A stretch of DNA of 64,000 nucleotides from Deefgea salmonis (GCF_020531905.1 NZ_JAJAWG010000009.1:26682-90681), one strand, 5' to 3'; numbered from the stretch's first letter, positions 53,536 to 61,655 are shown. The notes: generated from the letters alone by a model not told the origin. Program-made: numbers and translations.

Positions 53536-53616
53536 GGGGACTGGGGACTGGGGACTGGGGACTGGGGACTGGGGACTGGGGACTGGGGACTGGGGACTGG
53601 GGACTGGGGACTGGGG
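53536..53616. repeat. GGGGACT heptamer tandem array
   Basis: Eleven perfect copies of GGGGACT (53536-53612) plus GGGG, starting 3 bases after the rquA stop. The plus strand can form G-quadruplexes (four G-runs with 3-base loops), and copy number can change by slippage. Confidence 0.97.
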
Positions 53617-53721
53617 TAGTATGCTCGCGATTGAGCCGCTGCCGCGTCAATCCAAAAGTCACCGCCCGTCCGCTCACCAACCTTTCCTCAAAACCTCAGC
53701 GCAGCCGCCATTAAAAACAAC

Positions 53722-53750
53722 ACCACCGGATGAACATCCGAGCGGTTTTA
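53722..53750 (+). terminator. Possible terminator of rquA
   Basis: CGGATG / CATCCG (6 bp, 2-base loop) extended by ACC / GGT, followed by TTTTA. Weak. Confidence 0.4.
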
Positions 53751-53762
53751 TATCCATCATAC

Positions 53763-53840
53763 GGCGCACTACGCTGCGCTTTGAGTGCGCCCTACTCGCT
53801 GCTAGCGGAAAAACGCCGGGTTACGCCTAAAGGCTAACCC
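53763..53840. repeat. REP-like palindromes downstream of rquA
   Basis: GGCGCACT / AGTGCGCC arms at 53763-53770 and 53784-53791, then GGGTTACGCCT / AGGCTAACCC at 53818-53840 (one bulged base). Both resemble intergenic palindrome families widespread in proteobacteria. Between here and the heptamer array I see no gene. Confidence 0.6.
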
Positions 53841-53849
53841 GCCCATGTG

Positions 53850-53898
53850 ATGTATTCAGCTGCAGCTATTGATCAACAAGGGCTATAGAGCAATACCC
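53850..53898. repeat. 49-bp GTAT-N37-ATAC element (variant left end)
   Basis: ATGTAT at the left end, AGCAATACCC at the right, exact 41-base spacing, with an AGCTGCAGCT palindrome inside. It ends 1 base before the stop of the CorC-like gene. Confidence 0.6.
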
Positions 53899-53899
53899 A

Positions 53900-55219
53900 T
53901 CAATGATCGCCGGCACTTCCCTCTTCTTTTGCTGCTGGCATCACTTTCACCAACACAATCCGTGGGCCGTTCATTTTTTTGACGACGATGGTAAAGCCAT
54001 CAAATTCGATACGTTCGCCTTCGGTGGGTAGATTGCCGAGTTTCCATTGAATCAGGCCGCCAACGGTTTCGGCTTCGGGGTGATCGATGTCTTTGCCCAG
54101 CATTCGGCCCAGTGAATACAGCGATAAACTGCCTTTGCCCAACAGCGCGCCGTCGTCTTGCTCTAACCAGTCATTGCGCGATTGCCGAAATTCATCACGG
54201 ATTTCGCCGACCAGAGCGGCCATCAAATTATCCAACGTAACAAAGCCCATCGGTTGCGCTTCGTCGGCGTAGGCGACGATGGCAAAATGCGGTGCGCCTT
54301 CACGAAAGCGACGAAATAGCTCAAGCACCGGCGTTTCTGGCGTGACTTGTTCAACTGGGCGCACGTAATCGCTTAAATCGGACACGTCGGCGTGGCGTAA
54401 TTCGGCCAAAAATAGGTTTTTTAAATGAATAATCCCCAGCACTTCGCCGTCTTCATTCACAAATGGATAGCGGCTAAAGCGTTGCGTGGCGATGACTTGT
54501 AAATTTTCGGCCAGCGATACATTGCTATGCAGCACCGCTGCCTCATGAAAAGGTCGCATCAAATCGGCGACTTTGAGCTTGCCAAAATCCAATGACTGCT
54601 CAACGACATTCCATTCTTCGCGGCTATTACTACTATCGCCATTACCACGCAAAATCATTTTCAACTCATCGGCAGAATAATGGCTTTCATGACCGGAATG
54701 CCCATCCAAGCCCAATCGGCGTAACAAGCCATTGGCGCTGTGATTGAGCAACCAAATTGCCGGATACATTAACCAATAAAAGAAATACAAGGGGACAGAA
54801 GTCCACAGCGCCACGACTTCAGGGCGGCGAATCGCCAATGATTTGGGCGCTAACTCGCCAACGACGATATGCAAAAATGAAATTAAGGTGAAGGCAAAAA
54901 AGAACGAGACGCTATGAATCAAAGCCGCCGATTCAACGCCCAAGACCATAAAGACCGGCTCAAGTAAGCGAGAGAATGCCGGTTCACCAATCCAGCCCAA
55001 ACCGAGCGATGCCAAGGTAATACCGAGCTGGCAAGCCGATAAATAGGCGTCCAGCTGACTATGCACTTTGGCGAGAATTCGCCCGCGCCAACCATAGATT
55101 TTGGCTAAACCCTTAGCGCGAGTCGCCCGTAATTTAACCAAGCCAAATTCGGCAGCGACAAAAAAGCCATTGAGCAGCACCAGCGCTAAAGCGATAAGGC
55201 TTAAAAAGAAATTTTCCAT
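53900..55219 (-). CDS. CNNM/CorC-HlyC family membrane protein with CBS domains
   Basis: 439 residues. DUF21 membrane domain with three to four helices (about 1-195), two CBS domains (about 215-340; FSRYPFVNEDGEVLGIIHLKNLF) and a C-terminal CorC_HlyC domain (IEFDGFTIVVKKMNGPRIVLV). Family members are magnesium/cobalt efflux or resistance proteins in the inner membrane. The ATG at 55219 is chosen over one four codons upstream by family start. Not a true hemolysin. Confidence 0.92.
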   Translation of the reverse strand: MENFFLSLIALALVLLNGFFVAAEFGLVKLRATRAKGLAKIYGWRGRILAKVHSQLDAYLSACQLGITLASLGLGWIGEPAFSRLLEPVFMVLGVESAALIHSVSFFFAFTLISFLHIVVGELAPKSLAIRRPEVVALWTSVPLYFFYWLMYPAIWLLNHSANGLLRRLGLDGHSGHESHYSADELKMILRGNGDSSNSREEWNVVEQSLDFGKLKVADLMRPFHEAAVLHSNVSLAENLQVIATQRFSRYPFVNEDGEVLGIIHLKNLFLAELRHADVSDLSDYVRPVEQVTPETPVLELFRRFREGAPHFAIVAYADEAQPMGFVTLDNLMAALVGEIRDEFRQSRNDWLEQDDGALLGKGSLSLYSLGRMLGKDIDHPEAETVGGLIQWKLGNLPTEGERIEFDGFTIVVKKMNGPRIVLVKVMPAAKEEGSAGDH

Positions 55220-55326
55220 AATGCGGGCCAAGCCCGTCCAGAACGATCAGCTGTTTATTTTAAGCGCTACCTTCCCATTGCTGGGACAAATCTTCAGCAA
55301 AGCCTCAAAAAGACCACGAATACGGC

Positions 55327-55352
55327 AAAAAGAGCGCATAAGCGCTCTTTTT
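55327..55352 (-). terminator. Terminator of the Asr-like gene
   Basis: GAGCGC / GCGCTC stem extended by five A-T pairs on the outside, with an ATAA loop; a T-run follows on the minus strand. Confidence 0.85.
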
Positions 55353-55379
55353 GATTGATCCTGCACTGCCAGAAACAAA

Positions 55380-55856
55380 TTATTTTTTGACTGCAGTTTT
55401 AGAAGCTGCGTGTGATGCTTTTTTGGCTTGGGCTTTTTGTGCTGCTGAAGCAACATGCGATGCTTTTTTAGCTTGGGCTTTTTGCGCTGCTGAAGCGACG
55501 TGTGATGCTTTTTTAGCTTGGGCTTTTTGCGCTGCTGAAGCAACATGCGATGCTTTTTTAGCTTGGGCTTTTTGTGCTGCTGAAGCAACGTGCGATGCTT
55601 TTTTAGCTTGGGCTTTTTGTGCTGCTGAAGCAACATGCGATGCTTTTTTAGCTTGGGCTTTTTGTGCTGCTGAAGCAACGTGCGATGCTTTTTTAGCTTG
55701 GGCTTTTTGATCTTGAACTGCGGCTGGTTTTACTTTTTTTGCTTGTGTATGGTGTTTTGTTGCGTGGTGTTTAGCTGGTGCAACATCAGCAGCAAAGCCA
55801 GATGCCGCAGTCAATGCAAAAGCGCTAGCAACTACAAGAGCAAGAATTTTTTTCAT
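55380..55856 (-). CDS. Asr-like (acid-shock) Lys/Ala-rich repeat protein, exported
   Basis: 158 residues. A signal peptide (MKKILALVVASAFALTAASGFA) is followed by a His-rich segment (KHHATKHH) and then seven tandem 15-residue repeats of AQKAQAKKASHVASA (residues 49-153), ending TAVKK. Composition and the QKAQAKK unit closely resemble Asr, a basic periplasmic acid-shock protein of E. coli. It is very basic and probably unfolded, perhaps buffering protons in the periplasm. The ATG at 55856 has AAGGTG upstream. It lies directly downstream of a two-component gene pair on the same strand. Confidence 0.8.
   Translation of the reverse strand: MKKILALVVASAFALTAASGFAADVAPAKHHATKHHTQAKKVKPAAVQDQKAQAKKASHVASAAQKAQAKKASHVASAAQKAQAKKASHVASAAQKAQAKKASHVASAAQKAQAKKASHVASAAQKAQAKKASHVASAAQKAQAKKASHAASKTAVKK
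55398..55712. repeat. 45-bp tandem repeat coding for the Asr-like protein
   Basis: Seven near-identical 45-base units (15 codons each), differing mainly at synonymous positions and in the last unit. Because the unit is a multiple of three, slippage lengthens or shortens the protein without breaking the frame. Confidence 0.93.
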
Positions 55857-55979
55857 GGTCATCACCTTGTCAAAACAGAGTTAGGAAACACGAACTTCGT
55901 GTTAGCTCGCACTATAAATTTGTAAACTTAGTGAATACTTAGCCCTACAAACCAAGATGTAACCAAATGTATGCCGAAT

Positions 55980-57317
55980 TTAAACGCGCGGTAAACGCAC
56001 TTTAACGACCAGCCCAGTGCCATGAATGGCATCCAAGAGTTCAATATCGCCCTGCAAACGCGCAATCGTATTTTTCACAATCGCCAGTCCCAAACCGCTA
56101 CCTTCTGCTTCTTGTCCCAAAATACGGTGAAATGGTTCAAAAACATGCGTTTTTTCCGCATCGACAATCCCCGGCCCACTATCGGTGATTTCAATACAGA
56201 GCGATCCGGCGACAGCATTCGCACACAGATCAACTACGCCGCCTTGCGGGGTATAGCGCACGGCGTTATCCAATAAATTACGCAATAAAGTGCGAATTTC
56301 TAAATCATGAGCCAATACACTTAAGCCCTCCTCGACTGTAGCGCCTAGATCAATGTTTTTCGCTTGCGCTTGCACCGCGATATCTTCGAGTAAGTCACGC
56401 ACAATCGGCAATAACAAAATCGGCGTAACCGCGGATTTAACCAATGCTTGGCTACGTGCAAAAGCCAGCAATTGCTCAAGTAGATTTTTGGCGCGATCAA
56501 TCCCTTGCTGCAAAGGAATCAAGCGAGCTTGCGTTTCGCTCGATAGTTCAGTCGCCATCACATTTTGGGCCTGCAACGACAGTGCAGTCAGCGGCGAGCG
56601 AAGCTCATGCGCAGCATCGGCGACAAAGCGCCGCTGTAAATCCATCGCTTGTGCAACGCGTTCTAATAAGCGATTAATGGAGGCGACAAAAGGACGGATC
56701 TCGTCCGGAATCTGGTGCGCTGCCAATGGCCGCAAATCTTGCTCGGCACGGCTATCAACTTCATGCGAGAGCCGTGTAATCGGCTTGAGCATGCCGCCGA
56801 CCATAATGCTAATCAAGGCGGTCAAAATCGGAATTAACACCACTAAGGGCAATACGGTTCGATAGCTACTATCGGTCGCGATTTGATCGCGGATTTCTGA
56901 TTGTTGCGCCACCGCCAAACGCTCGCCAGAGCGCAAAGTCCGCACAAACACCCGCCAACGCTCACCATTGAGCACAATGGTTTGAATGCCGTCGTGCAGC
57001 AACTTGGCAGGCAAGGCGATTTTTTCGCCGCCGGTGCCCGCGCCACTATCGCCCAAAGTTTGAATAATCAACTTCAGATCAGGGTCGGCCTCTTTGTCTT
57101 CTCGACTTAAATCAGGTGGCTCAACCGGTAAGCCATGCTCGTCGACCAAGGCCGCCACTTGCCGCAATTGATCATCTTGCAGCACTTTGGCCTCTTTAAA
57201 TGCCGTAAAAAAAGACAACGATCCCGCAGCGACCGCCACCAGAATAATCGCCAGCGAGAGCCAAAGCGATAAGCGAAAGCGCAGCGACGATGTTAATTTG
57301 CTTTGGAAACCATCCAT
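55980..57317 (-). CDS. QseC/TctE-like sensor histidine kinase
   Basis: 445 residues. A membrane helix at about 15-40, a periplasmic domain of about 120 residues, a second helix (TVLPLVVLIPILTALISIMVGG), a HAMP-like linker, HisKA with FVADAAHELRSPLTALSLQ and an ATPase domain (NLLDNAVRYTPQGG, DSGPGI, GSGLGLAIVKNTI). The stimulus is unknown. It overlaps the response regulator gene by 25 bases. The next gene downstream encodes the Asr-like protein, which suggests an acid- or envelope-stress role. Confidence 0.93.
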   Translation of the reverse strand: MDGFQSKLTSSLRFRLSLWLSLAIILVAVAAGSLSFFTAFKEAKVLQDDQLRQVAALVDEHGLPVEPPDLSREDKEADPDLKLIIQTLGDSGAGTGGEKIALPAKLLHDGIQTIVLNGERWRVFVRTLRSGERLAVAQQSEIRDQIATDSSYRTVLPLVVLIPILTALISIMVGGMLKPITRLSHEVDSRAEQDLRPLAAHQIPDEIRPFVASINRLLERVAQAMDLQRRFVADAAHELRSPLTALSLQAQNVMATELSSETQARLIPLQQGIDRAKNLLEQLLAFARSQALVKSAVTPILLLPIVRDLLEDIAVQAQAKNIDLGATVEEGLSVLAHDLEIRTLLRNLLDNAVRYTPQGGVVDLCANAVAGSLCIEITDSGPGIVDAEKTHVFEPFHRILGQEAEGSGLGLAIVKNTIARLQGDIELLDAIHGTGLVVKVRLPRV

Positions 57318-57955
57318 CCCATTCCCCGAATGTTTTTAATCGCGGTCGCGCCGAGTTTTTTACGCAAGCTGTGAATTAAAAATTCAACCGCATTGCTTTC
57401 TACTTCTTCATTCCAACCATAAATCCGATTTTCTAATTCTTCTCGCGACAAAATCGCCCCAGGGCGCAGCAATAATGCCTGCAATAAAGAAAACTCCCTT
57501 GCTGACAATCGCACGGTTTGATCGGCGCACTGCACTTCACGCAAGCTTGGATCCAAAAATAACACGCCATTATTTAAAATCGGACTGGCATTGCCCGCTT
57601 TGCGCCGCACCACGGCCCGCATTCGTGCCAACAGCTCGCCCATTTCAAATGGCTTAACCACATAATCGTCCGCGCCCAAGTCAAGGCCGGCGATTCGATC
57701 ATTCACCGCATCCCGCGCCGTCACCAACAAGACCGGCAAAGCATGATTATTTTGTCGCGCCCAGCGCAATACCGCCAAACCATTACAGCGTGGCAAACCA
57801 ACATCAAGCAGCATTACCTCATAGCTTTGCACGCCTAAAGCGGCCATTGCCGCTTCGCCGTCTTGCGCCCAATCCACGGCGTAAGCGGCGTCTTGCAATG
57901 CCATTTGAATCGCAGCGCCAATCATTGGATCATCTTCTACTAGCAATACTTTCAT
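57293..57955 (-). CDS. OmpR-family response regulator (QseB-like)
   Basis: 220 residues. Receiver with the acceptor Asp51 in MLLDVGLPRCNGL, LVTARDAVNDRIAGLDLGADDYVVKPF, then a winged-helix DNA-binding domain (LSAREFSLLQALL, VEFLIHSLRKKLGA, IRGMGWMV). First gene of the two-component operon with the sensor kinase. Confidence 0.94.
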   Translation of the reverse strand: MKVLLVEDDPMIGAAIQMALQDAAYAVDWAQDGEAAMAALGVQSYEVMLLDVGLPRCNGLAVLRWARQNNHALPVLLVTARDAVNDRIAGLDLGADDYVVKPFEMGELLARMRAVVRRKAGNASPILNNGVLFLDPSLREVQCADQTVRLSAREFSLLQALLLRPGAILSREELENRIYGWNEEVESNAVEFLIHSLRKKLGATAIKNIRGMGWMVSKAN

Positions 57956-58111
57956 ATTTGCATCCTTTTTCGCCGGCCCTAGTCAGTATACGATGAACAC
58001 CCGTCAGCGCGTATTTTGCTCTCCAACCTGAGTAAGGCGACGCTCAGCACACGAAACCCTATTTGACACTGACTCCAGCTAAAATAGGCGATTGCTTTAT
58101 AAATCGACGCC

Positions 58112-58915
58112 ATGATTCCCGCCAAACCAAAACCCAAAGCTAAGACGTATTTATCTGCAGGCTCCAAAAATAAAGCGCCGCAAGGCAATACCCAAGTAGC
58201 CAGTCTAGCGAGAGCTTTATCCAAGCTCGGGTTTTGTTCGCGCAGCGAAGCCGAAGCCTTGGTCTTACAAAGCGCGGTGAGCGTGAATGGCAAGGTGTGC
58301 GTGGAGATCAATCGCCGCGTCGATCTCGAGCGCGATCAACTGAGCGTTAACGGCCAACGTGTTGCCGCCGAACAGAAAGTCTATTTAATGCTCAATAAAC
58401 CGCGCGGCTTGATTACCAGCGCGCAAGACGAGAAAAACCGCGACACGGTGTTTAGTTGCTTCAAAAACAGTCCGGGTGCAACGCTGCCACACATCGGCCC
58501 CGTTGGGCGACTGGATAAAGCCAGCGAAGGCTTGCTGCTGTTTACCAACGACACCCAATGGGCGGCGCGCCTCACGGATCCGGCCAGCCATTTGGATAAA
58601 ATCTACCACGTGCAAATCGATAGCCTTGCCACACCAGAGCTGATCGCCGCCATGCAAGCCGGTGTAATCATGAATGACGGTACGTCTCTCAAAGCCAAGC
58701 GCGTGACGCTATTACGCAGCGGCGAAAAAAATGCTTGGCTGGAAGTCGTACTCGACGAAGGCAAAAACCGCCACATCCGCCGCCTGCTTGAAGCCAATCA
58801 AATCAACACGCTGCGATTGATGCGCGTGGCGATTGGCGGCTTGCTGCTGGGTGAATTGGCAAAAGGCGAATGGCGGGAATTGAGTGCGGCGGAAGTGGCG
58901 AGTTTAAAAAGCTAA
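58112..58915 (+). CDS. RsuA/RluB/RluF-family pseudouridine synthase
   Basis: 267 residues. An N-terminal basic tail, an S4 RNA-binding domain ([29 protein letters not shown]), then the catalytic domain with [13 protein letters not shown] and the catalytic Asp in [19 protein letters not shown], ending [13 protein letters not shown]. It modifies 23S or 16S rRNA or tRNA; RluF-type is the closest by domain layout, but the exact uridine cannot be told. A 49-bp motif copy falls in its first 27 codons. Confidence 0.9.
   Translation: MIPAKPKPKAKTYLSAGSKNKAPQGNTQVASLARALSKLGFCSRSEAEALVLQSAVSVNGKVCVEINRRVDLERDQLSVNGQRVAAEQKVYLMLNKPRGLITSAQDEKNRDTVFSCFKNSPGATLPHIGPVGRLDKASEGLLLFTNDTQWAARLTDPASHLDKIYHVQIDSLATPELIAAMQAGVIMNDGTSLKAKRVTLLRSGEKNAWLEVVLDEGKNRHIRRLLEANQINTLRLMRVAIGGLLLGELAKGEWRELSAAEVASLKS
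58145..58193. repeat. 49-bp GTAT-N37-ATAC motif inside the pseudouridine synthase gene
   Basis: ACGTAT at the left end, GGCAATACCC at the right, exact 41-base spacing, within the poorly conserved N-terminal tail of the protein. Confidence 0.5.
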
Positions 58916-58949
58916 TTGATCACGAGAAGCCAGAAAATATTCACCCGAC

Positions 58950-59028
58950 GTAGATGGGTTGAACGCAGTGATAGCCATCAAATTGCGCTTGATGGATATC
59001 GCCCAAAATCCGGACCCCACCCATCTAC
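58950..59028. repeat. REP-like palindrome
   Basis: Outer arms GTAGATGGGT (58950-58959) and ACCCATCTAC (59019-59028) enclose GATAGCCATCAA / TTGATGGATATC inner partial pairing. Similar to the GTAGATGGGTT-type intergenic repeats of proteobacteria. It fills the gap between the pseudouridine synthase gene and the small Trp-rich protein gene. Confidence 0.8.
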
Positions 59029-59079
59029 CAAGCAATCATGCCGATTTTCTGTGCGCAGTTTTCATCCCTAACAGCAGCG

Positions 59080-59313
59080 TTACAGCCAACCGACTCGCCA
59101 TTGCGTTTCATTTTCTAGCTCACTCCAATGCAAAGTGAAATGCCGTTTACTCAGCACCGCTTCTAGCGTGACCTGCGCGACTTTTTGCGCATCCAGCGGA
59201 TCGAGTTCGACTTTAACGACGAGAAAATGCTTCTCGCGTTGCTGCGGCTCAACGGCGGTCCATTTGGTATTGAGTAATTTTTTGGGGTGCCAGCTGCGCT
59301 TTGCTTGAGTCAT
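59080..59313 (-). CDS. Small Trp-rich conserved protein (TIGR02450 type)
   Basis: 77 residues. The core KLLNTKWTAVEPQQREKHFLVV followed by several Trp residues matches the TIGR02450 pattern of small, Trp-rich proteins of unknown function, often met near photolyase genes. No such gene is in this window. Cytoplasmic. Confidence 0.85.
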   Translation of the reverse strand: MTQAKRSWHPKKLLNTKWTAVEPQQREKHFLVVKVELDPLDAQKVAQVTLEAVLSKRHFTLHWSELENETQWRVGWL

Positions 59314-59392
59314 GGTTTACTCCCGTTTCTCTCAATTGGCGCTAACCATTGACAATAGTGGCTTGCAAAGCCAGCTTGATCGATCACTCGCA

Positions 59393-59647
59393 TTAGCGTT
59401 TATATTGAGACGGCGCGTAGGCGCGAGAAACTTCAGGTGAGCGTAGCCCTAAATGCTTGGTCGCTCGACCACTCGTTCGGGCGCGCCAAAGCCGGAAGCT
59501 GCCGGCTTTCAACTCGCAGCGCATCAGCCGAATCAGCTGATGCTGATTCAATCCATACAGCTGTTCAATCGCCTCAAAAGACGTACGGTCTTCCCACGCC
59601 ATTTCGATAATTCGGGATAAATCAGCAGGGCTGTATTGTATTGGCAT
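59393..59647 (-). CDS. Conserved small protein (TIGR03643 type)
   Basis: 84 residues. LSRIIEMAWEDRTSFEAIEQLYGLN, LMRCELKAGSFRLWRARTSGR and KHLGLRSPE match the TIGR03643 family, a helix-turn-helix-like protein of unknown function. In line with the Trp-rich and DUF2237 genes on the same strand, so likely one unit. Confidence 0.88.
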   Translation of the reverse strand: MPIQYSPADLSRIIEMAWEDRTSFEAIEQLYGLNQHQLIRLMRCELKAGSFRLWRARTSGRATKHLGLRSPEVSRAYAPSQYKR

Positions 59648-59676
59648 TATTCGTTCCCAATCAAAAATGAGCGCAT

Positions 59677-60054
59677 TTAGGCAGTAAACGTAGGTCGATC
59701 CGACGCATATGCCACCAAGGTCTCTAATGAAATCAAATCCAGAATGTTTTCATGCGTGGCGGCGAGAACGATTTGCGGGGCGGCGCCGGCTTTGAGCGCT
59801 TCGAGCCAGCGGGCGGCGCAAAGACACCATTGATCACCGGGTTTGAGCCCCGCAAAGCCGTATTCTGGCCGTGGCGTGGATAAATCATTGCCGCGCTGTT
59901 GAGAAAACCTTAAAAATGGGCTGCTGAGCACCACGCAAACAATATGCTCACCGATATCGGTTTCATGAGTTCGGCAACAACCATCACGGAAAAATCCAGT
60001 TAAAGGCACAAAACTACAAGGTTTGAGTGCTTGACCTAATACATTGATATCCAT
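59677..60054 (-). CDS. DUF2237 family protein
   Basis: 125 residues with six or more conserved Cys/Trp positions: NVLGQALKPCSFVPLTGFFRDGCC, GNDLSTPRPEYGFAGLKPGDQWCLCAARW and VLAATHENILDLI match DUF2237. Function unknown. The 49-bp motif ends against its start codon: the ATG follows GGGTAT on the opposite strand. Confidence 0.9.
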   Translation of the reverse strand: MDINVLGQALKPCSFVPLTGFFRDGCCRTHETDIGEHIVCVVLSSPFLRFSQQRGNDLSTPRPEYGFAGLKPGDQWCLCAARWLEALKAGAAPQIVLAATHENILDLISLETLVAYASDRPTFTA

Positions 60055-60103
60055 GGGTATTGCTCGCTAAGGTTTAAATGGTAATGCGTTGACCGTCATA
60101 CCC
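60055..60103. repeat. 49-bp GTAT-N37-ATAC motif at the PhnP-like / DUF2237 junction
   Basis: Perfect ends GGGTAT and ATACCC, exact 41-base spacing. It covers the 19-base gap between the two genes and the last ten codons of the PhnP-like gene. Confidence 0.6.
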
Positions 60104-60850
60104 CACTTCAATGCCAGCAGGTAACGTCGCAGTTAAAGCGTGATATTCCAATTCATGCGTCATGTGAATTAACACCGTGCGTTTAGCGGCTACTTTAGCG
60201 GCGACTTGCAGTGCTTGTTCTACCGATAAATGCGTTGGATGCGCTTTGTGGCGCAAACAATCCAAAAACAATAAATCTAAATTCTGCAGCAAGGCTTCAC
60301 TCTCGGGCGGGATTTCTGAGACATCGGTCAGGTAGGCAACATTGCCAATCCGCCAGCCTAAAATGGGCCATTTGCCGTGAATCAACGGTATTGGCTGCAC
60401 CGTCACCGCGCCAACTTGAAACGGCTCAGCATCGACTTCGTGAATGGTGAGCACCGGTTTATCCCAAAATTCATTGGGTTTAAACAGCGTATACGGAAAG
60501 CGCTCACGGATATGGCCGAGCATTAAACGATTGCCATACACCGGCAAGGCGGCTTTTTGTAACCAGCAAAAAGCGCGTAAATCGTCGATACCATTCAGGT
60601 GATCAGCGTGCGGATGCGTATACAGCACCGCATCCACGTGCAAGATCTGTTCACGCAGAGCTTGGCTGCGCAGGTCTGGCCCGGTGTCGATCAAAAAAGT
60701 TTGCCCACCGGCACGAATCACCGCCGAGGCGCGGCTGCGGGTGTTTTTCGGATCGGTCGATATACACGTTGGGCAGCTGCACCCCAAGGCGGGTGAGCCA
60801 CCACTGGAGCCGACGCCCAATAAAATGCTTTCTACAGCAAGGCGGGTCAT
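60074..60850 (-). CDS. PhnP-like metallo-beta-lactamase-fold phosphodiesterase
   Basis: 258 residues. Metal site THPHADHLNGIDD (HxHxDH) and a preceding GCSCPTC cysteine pair, then DCLRHKAHPTHLSVEQAL and LIHMTHELEYHAL near the end. It resembles PhnP-type cyclic phosphodiesterases. The start overlaps the TatD stop by 4 bases (ATGA), so it is part of the tmk-holB-pilZ-tatD operon. Confidence 0.88.
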   Translation of the reverse strand: MTRLAVESILLGVGSSGGSPALGCSCPTCISTDPKNTRSRASAVIRAGGQTFLIDTGPDLRSQALREQILHVDAVLYTHPHADHLNGIDDLRAFCWLQKAALPVYGNRLMLGHIRERFPYTLFKPNEFWDKPVLTIHEVDAEPFQVGAVTVQPIPLIHGKWPILGWRIGNVAYLTDVSEIPPESEALLQNLDLLFLDCLRHKAHPTHLSVEQALQVAAKVAAKRTVLIHMTHELEYHALTATLPAGIEVGYDGQRITI

Positions 60851-61638
60851 TGTGGATGGTGCGCTTGGCGCGCACGAGCAAACAGTTTAAAGAAATTTTG
60901 CGTGGTCGCCTCAGCAACCTCACTCAGTGGAATGCCTTTTAATTCAGCAATATGCTCGGCAACATAGCGCACCCAAGCTGGTTGATTTTGTTTGCCGCGA
61001 TGCGGCATTGGCGCTAGGTAAGGCGAGTCGGTCTCGATCAGCAGGCGATCGAGCGGCATTAGCCGGGCCAGCTGTTTTAAATCTTCGGCTTTTTTAAACG
61101 TCACAATACCTGAGAGTGAAATATAAAAACCTAAATCCATTGCTTGTTGCGCTACTTCCCAGCTTTCGGTAAAGCAATGCATGACACCGCCAACGTCTTG
61201 CGCGTTTTCTTCGCGCAAAATCCGAATGGTGTCCTCAGACGAGGCACGAGTATGAATAATTAGCGGTAAGCCCGCTTCTCGCGCCGCGCGAATATGCGTG
61301 CGAAAACGCTCACGCTGCCATTCTAAATCACCGGTTAGCCGGAAATAATCCAAGCCTGTTTCGCCAATGGCGACCACTTTGGGCGATTGCGCCAGCTCGA
61401 CCAATTGCGCCACCGTCGGCTCGGGCGTGTCTTCGTAATCGGGGTGTACGCCCACCGAGGCAAAGATATTGTCATGCTGCTGCGCCAGCGCCAGTACCGA
61501 TGGCAGCTCAGGTAAATTAACAGCGACACAGAGCGCATGGCTCACATCGTAATCTTGCATATTGGCCAATAATTGCGGCATATTGGCCGCAAGATCAGCA
61601 AAATTAATATGGCAGTGCGAATCAACAAACTTCATCAT
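60847..61638 (-). CDS. TatD-family hydrolase (YcfH-like)
   Basis: 263 residues. KFVDSHCHINFADLA, SVGVHPDYED, VAIGETGLDYF (Glu), LIIHTRASSEDT, GVMHCFTESWEVAQQ and LIETDSPYLAPMPHRGK show intact metal ligands. The order tmk-holB-pilZ-tatD is conserved in proteobacteria. Likely a DNA exonuclease or related phosphohydrolase; the true role is unsettled. Confidence 0.93.
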   Translation of the reverse strand: MMKFVDSHCHINFADLAANMPQLLANMQDYDVSHALCVAVNLPELPSVLALAQQHDNIFASVGVHPDYEDTPEPTVAQLVELAQSPKVVAIGETGLDYFRLTGDLEWQRERFRTHIRAAREAGLPLIIHTRASSEDTIRILREENAQDVGGVMHCFTESWEVAQQAMDLGFYISLSGIVTFKKAEDLKQLARLMPLDRLLIETDSPYLAPMPHRGKQNQPAWVRYVAEHIAELKGIPLSEVAEATTQNFFKLFARARQAHHPQ

Positions 61639-61655
61639 TTTTCTTCATTCAATAA

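Noticed and set aside
53313..53714. Reading frame running through the GGGGACT array
   Set aside because: Low-complexity product in a different frame from rquA, with no ribosome site.
55351..55710. Plus-strand frame across the Asr-like repeat
   Set aside because: Antisense image of the repeat; the minus-strand product has a signal peptide and ribosome site.
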